A stretch of 27,235 nucleotides of DNA from an uncultured Clostridia bacterium (GTDB taxonomy: Bacteria > Bacillota > Clostridia > Oscillospirales > Oscillospiraceae): NCBI GenBank assembly GCA_945918815.1, contig CAMEIU010000004.1, positions 1 to 27,235 on the forward strand. The letters are read 5' to 3'. The notes under the pieces are model-generated. The model had not been told where the DNA came from. It was given only the letters and a program-made list of their open reading frames with translations, and searched no databases. This document shows, in pieces, positions 22,389 through 27,235 of this stretch. Position numbers and translations under genes: made by a program. Position 1 is the stretch's first letter; every line of letters begins with the position of its first letter.

Positions 22389-23350
22389 GATTTGGAAGCT
22401 ATCTTTCGGCCAAGGCCGTGTCCCTCTGCGCGGCGGGAATCGGCGGGCTGTATCTCCTGCTGGTCCTCTATCTGACCCATGTGGCCGCTCCATTGATTGT
22501 TCTGCTGCTGCTCAGCGGGGGGCTCGTTCTGTTCTTCTGTTTGGTCATCGGCTGGCGCCAGACCGACAAGCGGCTGCGGGCACTGCAGGCCAGGCTGCGG
22601 GCCATGCCGGACAAGTACCTGATCGGCGAGACCCTGGAGCGGCCCAGGGACGCCGTGGCGCTGGAATACTATCTGCTGATGCAGGAAATCTCCCGCTCCG
22701 CCATCGGCGCGGTGGAGCAGGCCCGGGCGGAGAAGCAGGATTACTGCGACTATGTGGAGCAGTGGGTCCATGAGATCAAAACACCCCTGACCGCCTGCTC
22801 CCTGATTCTCGCCAACCACGGGGAACCGGCCAAGCTTCGCCGGGAGCTGCGCCGGGCAGACAATCTGACCGAGACCATTCTGGCCTACGCAAGGCTGCGG
22901 ACGGCGGAAAAGGATACGCAGATCGCCCCGGTCTCCCTGCGCCACGCCTGCGGCCAGGCGGTCCAGGAGGAAATGGAGCTTCTGATCGCCGCCGGAATCG
23001 GCGTCACGGTGGAGGGCGAGGGCAGCGTCTATACCGACGCCAAGCTGCTGATCTTCATCCTCAAGCAGCTTCTCATCAACTGCGCCAAATACTGCCCGGC
23101 CTGCCGGATCCGCATTTCTCTGGAAGCCCATGCCCTGACCCTGGAAGACAACGGCCCCGGCATTCCCGCCCATGAGCTGCCCCGGGTCACGGAGCGCGGC
23201 TTCACCGGCGCGGCCTGGCGGACCGGCGGCCGGAGTACCGGCATGGGGCTCTACATCGTCCGGGAGCTCTGCCAGCGGATGGGCATTTCCATGGAGATTG
23301 AATCCAAGGAAGGCCAGTACACCCGGTTCCGGTTCCAGTTCCCGGGATAA
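22385..23350 (+). CDS. Sensor histidine kinase, BceS-like intramembrane sensor
   Basis: This 321-residue kinase has two helices near the N-terminus (about 12-32 and 35-57) with almost no extracellular loop, the intramembrane-sensing type. The H-box is EQWVHEIKTPLTA with His129. The N-box is LLINCAKYC, the G1 box LEDNGPGIP, and the G2 box STGMGLYIV. ATG 22385 overlaps the regulator's stop (ATGA), so the two are coupled. Kinases of this type lack their own peptide sensor and read the transporter's activity. Here the adjacent FtsX-like permease would be the sensor partner, as known for BceS/BceAB. Confidence 0.93.
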   Translation: MRFGSYLSAKAVSLCAAGIGGLYLLLVLYLTHVAAPLIVLLLLSGGLVLFFCLVIGWRQTDKRLRALQARLRAMPDKYLIGETLERPRDAVALEYYLLMQEISRSAIGAVEQARAEKQDYCDYVEQWVHEIKTPLTACSLILANHGEPAKLRRELRRADNLTETILAYARLRTAEKDTQIAPVSLRHACGQAVQEEMELLIAAGIGVTVEGEGSVYTDAKLLIFILKQLLINCAKYCPACRIRISLEAHALTLEDNGPGIPAHELPRVTERGFTGAAWRTGGRSTGMGLYIVRELCQRMGISMEIESKEGQYTRFRFQFPG

Positions 23351-23376
23351 TGCACCCGATACAGGATGCCCCCTTA

Positions 23377-23392
23377 CCCCCTTCAGAGGGGG
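23377..23392 (+). terminator. Small GC hairpin after the kinase gene
   Basis: CCCCCT-TCAG-AGGGGG is a perfect 6-bp stem with a tetraloop, 27 bases after the kinase stop codon. There is no U-tract, so it probably attenuates or separates the kinase transcript from the transporter transcript but does not fully terminate it. Confidence 0.4.
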
Positions 23393-23412
23393 CGCAAGGG
23401 TGGGTGCGAATC

Positions 23413-23426
23413 TTACAAAACTGTTA
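23413..23426 (+). promoter_or_regulatory. BceR-like operator upstream of the ABC transporter
   Basis: TTACA-AAAC-TGTTA nearly matches the known BceR-type consensus TNACA-N4-TGTAA, with one difference. It lies 45 bases before a TACAAT -10 element (23471-23476). No proper -35 is visible, which suits a promoter that needs the activator. Confidence 0.55.
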
Positions 23427-23470
23427 GATGGAACGTAGACAGCGTTAGAACAAATCGGGCCGTTTCGCGG

Positions 23471-23476
23471 TACAAT
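23471..23476 (+). promoter_or_regulatory. Putative -10 element of the bce-like transporter genes
   Basis: TACAAT at 23471-23476 lies 26 bases before the ATPase ATG. The -35 position at 17-18 bases reads GAACAA or similar, which is far from consensus. Confidence 0.45.
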
Positions 23477-23501
23477 AGCCGCGAAAGGCCGGTGAAATCC
23501 T

Positions 23502-24266
23502 ATGAATACTTTACTGGAAATCAAAAACGTAACCAAATACTACGGCAGCGGCGACGCGGTGTCCAAGGCTCTGTGCGGCGTCAGCTTTACCATGGAGCCG
23601 GGCGAATTTACCGCCGTCATGGGCGCGTCGGGCTCCGGAAAAAGCACCCTGCTCAATGTGATCGCCACCATCGACCGCCCCAGCTCCGGCAGCATTCTCC
23701 TGGAAGGGCAGGACGTGGCGGAGCTGCCGGAGCAGGCTCTGGCAGCCTTCCGGCGGGACCGGCTCGGGTTCATCTTTCAGGAGTACAACCTGCTGGACAC
23801 GCTGACGGTGGCCGAGAACATTGTCCTGCCCCTGAACCTGCAAAAGCGGCCGGTGCGGGAAACCCAGGAGAAGCTCCGGGCCGTGGCCGCCTCCCTGGAG
23901 CTGACGGAGCAGCTCTCCAAGTTCCCCAGGCAGCTCTCCGGCGGGCAGCGGCAGCGGGCCGCCTGCGCCCGGGCGCTGATCACCCAGCCCGCCCTGATTT
24001 TGGCCGACGAGCCCACCGGGGCCCTGGACAGCGCCAATTCCAAGGGTCTGATGCAGACCTTTGTCCGCATGAACCGGGATCTGGGCTCCACCATTCTAAT
24101 GGTGACCCACGACGCCATGATGGGCTCCTACGCCTCCCGCATTCTGTTCCTGAAGGACGGGCAGATCTGGAACGAGCTGTACCGCGGGGACCGGAGCCGG
24201 CAGGATATGTACCATGAGATTCTCAATACCATGGCGGTGCTGGGAGGGGAAGCCGATGTTCGCTAA
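23502..24266 (+). CDS. ABC transporter ATPase, BceA-like
   Basis: This 254-residue ATPase has Walker A GASGSGKS (41-48), the Q-loop IFQEYNLLDTLTV, the signature LSGGQRQR (145-152), Walker B ALILADEPTGALD (164-176) and H-loop VTHD. This sequence class (LolD/MacB/BceA) drives mechanotransmission by FtsX-like permeases. With the following permease it would remove bacitracin- or lantibiotic-type peptides from lipid II cycle targets. The start ATG 23502 has a modest GGTGA site. It overlaps the permease gene by 11 bases. Confidence 0.94.
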   Translation: MNTLLEIKNVTKYYGSGDAVSKALCGVSFTMEPGEFTAVMGASGSGKSTLLNVIATIDRPSSGSILLEGQDVAELPEQALAAFRRDRLGFIFQEYNLLDTLTVAENIVLPLNLQKRPVRETQEKLRAVAASLELTEQLSKFPRQLSGGQRQRAACARALITQPALILADEPTGALDSANSKGLMQTFVRMNRDLGSTILMVTHDAMMGSYASRILFLKDGQIWNELYRGDRSRQDMYHEILNTMAVLGGEADVR

Positions 24267-26211
24267 ACTGGCCCTGCGGAACGTGCGACGTCAAATTCGG
24301 AATTATCTGATCTATTTTGTCACGGTGGCTTTGAGCATCGCCATGATGTTCGCCGTCAACAACCTCAGCTACAGCGACAGGATCCGGCATCTGACGGAGA
24401 TCTCCTCCGACATGCGGTCCATGTTCAACATGGTCACGGCGCTGTCCTGCCTGGTTACGGCTCTGGTACTCAGCTACGCCGCCGCCTTTATGCTGCGGCT
24501 CCGAAAAAAGGAATTCGGCATGTACCTGACCCTGGGCATGACCCGGCGGAATATCCAGACGCTCTTCGCCTGCGAGACGGGCCTGCTGTTCTTCTTCGCC
24601 CTTCTGGTCGGCATGGGCGCGGGACTGGTGATCTTCCAGCTCCTGGCGGCCCTGTTCGCCTCCATCATGGAGATTCCTTTTGCGATTTCCGCCTATTCCG
24701 TCCAGGGGATCCTGCTGACTACCGCCGTCAGCGCGGGGCTGTTTCTCCTGTCCACCCTCGCATCCCTGCGGTATCTGAAAAAAATCACCATTTCCGAGCT
24801 GCTGAAGGAGGAAGCCGCGGAGAAAAGCGAGCGGCATCCTGTGCTCTGGTGCGTTTTTTCCGCGGTGACCCTGGCGGGTCTGATCGCCGTTTTGATTGTC
24901 ACCTACCGCAGCATGATGGCGGCGTTCCACAACCAGGATGGACTCAGCCTGCTCGCGTGGCTGGCGGCGTCCCTGGTCATGGTCTTTCTGGCACACTTCA
25001 CCCTTTCAAGGGCCGTCGCCGGAATGCTTCTGCGGAGCAAACGGCTGAAAAGCAGAGGCGCCAACACCGTGGCGCTTCGGGGCCTCTCCGGGAAGATGAC
25101 CATGAACGCCCTGCTGATCGGCGCCCTGGCCACCCTGCTGGTGTTTGCAATCGCCATGTCCAACGTGGCCTTCAGCGAAAAGGTCTACTCGGACTGTTCC
25201 ATCGCCAAGGACTGTCCGTATGATGTGATCGCTGTGATAAATCCCGCCGAAACCCAGAGCATTTCCCTGGAAGAAGGCGAAAAGATTCTGGAGAAATACA
25301 GCCCCATTGCGTCCCGCATGGACTTTCAGATCTATTCCGCAGGTGAAACAGCTCTTTGCAGCAATATCCTGGGCTATGAGGAGATGGGGTGGACGGACAA
25401 CTACATGCCCCTGAGCCAGTTTAACGCGCTGCTCCGCGGCTGCGGCTATGCGCCGGTATCCCTGGAGAAGGAATACCTTCTGATCACCACCGTACAGGGG
25501 ATTTGTGATGTGGACTTCTCAGGCAAAACCGTGACGCTAAACGGAGAAACCTATTCCTGGGCGGAAAGCAGCACCTTCTACCCGGACTTTGCCTGGCGGT
25601 TGTGGATGTATTTTGTGGTGCCCGACGAAGCGGTTGCGAATATGCCCGTACTGCACCCCTGTGCAGCTTACACCCTGGAGGATCACCGTCCGGACGCCGA
25701 AGCAATGCTGTCGGAACTCACCTACTACAGGGAGACGGAGGACGGCCCGGAGGATCGGTGTGACTTTGCAATCCAGGAATACTACCGGCTCTACAGCAAC
25801 GCCAACGCCGGAACCCTGATCATCGGCTCCCTGTATGTGTCCACGGTGTTTGTGTGCATGGCTCTGGCCATTCTTTCCCTCAAAACCCTGTCTACCCTGG
25901 AGGAAGACCGCAGGCGGTTCGCGGTACTCTACCGCCTGGGGGCGGATGAAACAATGCAGAGAACCGCCCTGCTGAAGCAGACCGGCGCGTTTTTCCTGGC
26001 TCCCTTCGCCCTGCCGTTTCTGCTGACCGTTCCCATGGGCCGGATCTTCCGGGAAGTCTATGAAATCTGGGACTTCGCAGGGCTGCAAAGCCAGGCGGCC
26101 ATGGAAACCGCCATACTGATCTCTCTGGTGGTCTTCGGCGTGTACGGACTGTATTTCTTCCTGACCTACCGCATCGCCTGCTGCCATGTGATCTGCCGCG
26201 GCGCGTCTTAA
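24256..26211 (+). CDS. FtsX-like ABC permease, BceB-like
   Basis: This 651-residue membrane protein has the BceB layout. Helix 1 is NYLIYFVTVALSIAMMFAVNN. An FtsX domain with three helices follows (around 70-190), including the motif KKEFGMYLTLGMTRRNIQTLFACETG. Several further helices follow, including LSGKMTMNALLIGALATLLVFAIAMSN. A large extracellular domain of about 200 residues (roughly 310-520) follows. The last three helices include GSLYVSTVFVCMALAILSLKTLSTLEEDRRRFAVLYRLGAD. ATG 24256 with GGGAGGGGA upstream is preferred to the earlier in-frame ATG at 24214, which lies within the ATPase gene. The large extracellular domain recognises the antibiotic-target complex and signals to the kinase. 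Confidence 0.94.
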   Translation: MFAKLALRNVRRQIRNYLIYFVTVALSIAMMFAVNNLSYSDRIRHLTEISSDMRSMFNMVTALSCLVTALVLSYAAAFMLRLRKKEFGMYLTLGMTRRNIQTLFACETGLLFFFALLVGMGAGLVIFQLLAALFASIMEIPFAISAYSVQGILLTTAVSAGLFLLSTLASLRYLKKITISELLKEEAAEKSERHPVLWCVFSAVTLAGLIAVLIVTYRSMMAAFHNQDGLSLLAWLAASLVMVFLAHFTLSRAVAGMLLRSKRLKSRGANTVALRGLSGKMTMNALLIGALATLLVFAIAMSNVAFSEKVYSDCSIAKDCPYDVIAVINPAETQSISLEEGEKILEKYSPIASRMDFQIYSAGETALCSNILGYEEMGWTDNYMPLSQFNALLRGCGYAPVSLEKEYLLITTVQGICDVDFSGKTVTLNGETYSWAESSTFYPDFAWRLWMYFVVPDEAVANMPVLHPCAAYTLEDHRPDAEAMLSELTYYRETEDGPEDRCDFAIQEYYRLYSNANAGTLIIGSLYVSTVFVCMALAILSLKTLSTLEEDRRRFAVLYRLGADETMQRTALLKQTGAFFLAPFALPFLLTVPMGRIFREVYEIWDFAGLQSQAAMETAILISLVVFGVYGLYFFLTYRIACCHVICRGAS

Positions 26212-26280
26212 CTCTGCAAAAAACGTCGAGAGGAACCCGGGAAAACGCAGTAGAATGAAGGTCGTAGGGAGGCGAAGCGC

Positions 26281-27165
26281 ATGAACGAGCAGATCATGGC
26301 CGTCCAGCGGATGCAGGACTATATTGAAGCAAATCTGGACCGGGACATCCGCCTGTCCGACCTTGCCCAGGTATCTCTGTTTTCTCCTTGGTATTCCCAC
26401 CGTCTGTTCCAGGCCTGTCTCGGCCTGACGCCCGCCGAGTATATCCGCAGGCTGCGGCTCTCCCGCGCGGCGTTACGGCTGCGGGACGAAAAAAGCCGCG
26501 TCATCGACGTGGCCTATGATCTGGGCTTTTCCAATGTGGACACCTTCACCCGGGCGTTTTTCCGCGTCTTCGGGCTCAATCCCAGCGATTACGCCAAAAG
26601 CCCGGTGCCCCTTCCGCTTTTCATTCCCTACGGTGCAAAATTCAGGGAACTCAGAAAGGAGCCCATCGACATGTCCAATTTACAAACGGTCTTTATCCAG
26701 GTCATCCGCAAGCCGGAGCGGCAGTGCATCATCAAACGGGGCGTCCAGGCGGAGGACTATTTCCCCTACTGCGAGGAGGTCGGCTGCGACATCTGGGGCG
26801 TTCTCACCAGCATGCCCTCCCTCTGCGGCGAGCCGGTGTGCCTGTGGCTGCCCCCGCGGTACAAAAAGCCCAACACCTCCACCTACGTCCAGGGCGTGGA
26901 GGTAGAGCCGGACTACCAGGGCGTCATTCCAGAAGGCTTTGACGTCATCCGGCTGCCGGAAGCGGAGTACCTGATGTTCCAGGGCCAGCCCTTCCGGGAG
27001 GAGGACTACTGCGAAGCCATCCAGGTGGTGCAGCAGGCCATGGATGGCTATGATCCCGCGGTCATCGGATACCAGTGGGACCGGGAAAATCCCCGCATCC
27101 AATTGGAACCCCGCGGCAGCCGCGGATACATCGAACTCTGGCCCATCCGGCGAATCCAGAAATAA
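26281..27165 (+). CDS. AraC-family regulator with GyrI-like effector-binding domain
   Basis: This 294-residue regulator has two helix-turn-helix units at the N-terminus (about 1-108). IRLSDLAQVSLFSPWYSHRLFQACLG is the first, and VIDVAYDLGFSNVDTFTRAFFRVFGLNPSDYAKS is the second, a strong AraC signature. A linker leads into a GyrI/BmrR-type ligand domain (about 125-290) with VFIQVIRKPERQCIIKRG and ending RIQLEPRGSRGYIELWPIRR. This architecture senses cationic or amphipathic drugs. GGGAGG lies eight bases before the ATG. It follows the BceB-like gene by 69 bases on the same strand; only a weak TAGAAT -10 is visible, so co-transcription is possible. Its target is not identified, though the drug-responsive fold suits the neighbouring antibiotic module. 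Confidence 0.92.
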   Translation: MNEQIMAVQRMQDYIEANLDRDIRLSDLAQVSLFSPWYSHRLFQACLGLTPAEYIRRLRLSRAALRLRDEKSRVIDVAYDLGFSNVDTFTRAFFRVFGLNPSDYAKSPVPLPLFIPYGAKFRELRKEPIDMSNLQTVFIQVIRKPERQCIIKRGVQAEDYFPYCEEVGCDIWGVLTSMPSLCGEPVCLWLPPRYKKPNTSTYVQGVEVEPDYQGVIPEGFDVIRLPEAEYLMFQGQPFREEDYCEAIQVVQQAMDGYDPAVIGYQWDRENPRIQLEPRGSRGYIELWPIRRIQK

Positions 27166-27180
27166 GCCCTCCAGCAGCAC

Positions 27181-27235
27181 AAATTGGGATTTGTTGATGT
27201 ACAGCTTTTTGTAGGGCACGGCCACTGGACGTGCC
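27181..27235 (+). mobile_element. Second copy of the MITE-like element (left end, cut by window edge)
   Basis: The first 55 bases match 21307-21361 except for two substitutions. It starts 15 bases after the AraC-type gene stop codon, the same position and orientation relative to a gene end as the first copy. GGCACG and CGTGCC arms at about 27215-27235 form a 6-bp hairpin, one pair longer than in copy 1. Confidence 0.8.

Overview
The window looks like the chromosome of a GC-rich anaerobic Clostridia member, probably Oscillospiraceae-like. This rests on AGGAGG-type ribosome binding sites, TTGACA/TATAAT-type promoters, a BceRSAB-type antimicrobial-peptide module, a DegV protein paired with a GT4 glycosyltransferase, a nitrogenase-like cluster without nif accessory genes, and short intergenic repeats of a kind common in gut Clostridia. 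The genus is inference.

Layout. 1-786 (+) is the 3' end of clpB. Facing it, on the minus strand at about 787-953, is a probable structured RNA with a near-consensus promoter, sharing a bidirectional terminator with clpB. 1013-3490 (-) holds three nitrogenase-superfamily genes: a short component-1 protein with only the N-terminal domain, a component-1 protein with a basic low-complexity insert, and a NifH-like reductase. 3649-17568 (-) is a run of 13 closely spaced genes with a strong promoter at 17629-17657 and a terminator at 3561-3605. In transcription order these are a peptide/nickel-type ABC importer (binding lipoprotein, two permeases, two ATPases, the second frameshifted near its C-terminus), a metallo-beta-lactamase-fold hydrolase, a PhzA/B-like double-SnoaL protein, a 98-residue unknown, an alpha/beta-hydrolase, a MATE exporter, an MFS transporter, a four-helix membrane protein and an FGGY sugar kinase. 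A LysR regulator is divergent (17877-18752, +), and a paired inverted-repeat operator occurs on both sides of it.

19278-21308 (+) is DegV plus a GT4 glycosyltransferase. 21307-21612 is a roughly 305-bp MITE-like element with perfect 18-bp terminal inverted repeats; a second copy starts at 27181 and runs off the window. 21777-26211 (+) is a Bce-type module (response regulator, histidine kinase, ABC ATPase, FtsX-like permease) with a BceR-like operator before the transporter. 26281-27165 (+) is an AraC regulator with a GyrI-like effector domain.

How the parts may work together. The LysR operon reads as an import, chemical modification and export pathway for an unidentified ester- or lactone-containing small molecule, possibly glycosylated. 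That substrate is inference. The nitrogenase-like trio lacks nifB/E/N and is unlikely to fix nitrogen. The most novel-looking items are the truncated nitrogenase-like complex, the mixed-function LysR operon, the RNA opposite clpB, the duplicated operator, and the 47-bp frameshifting duplication in the ABC ATPase.
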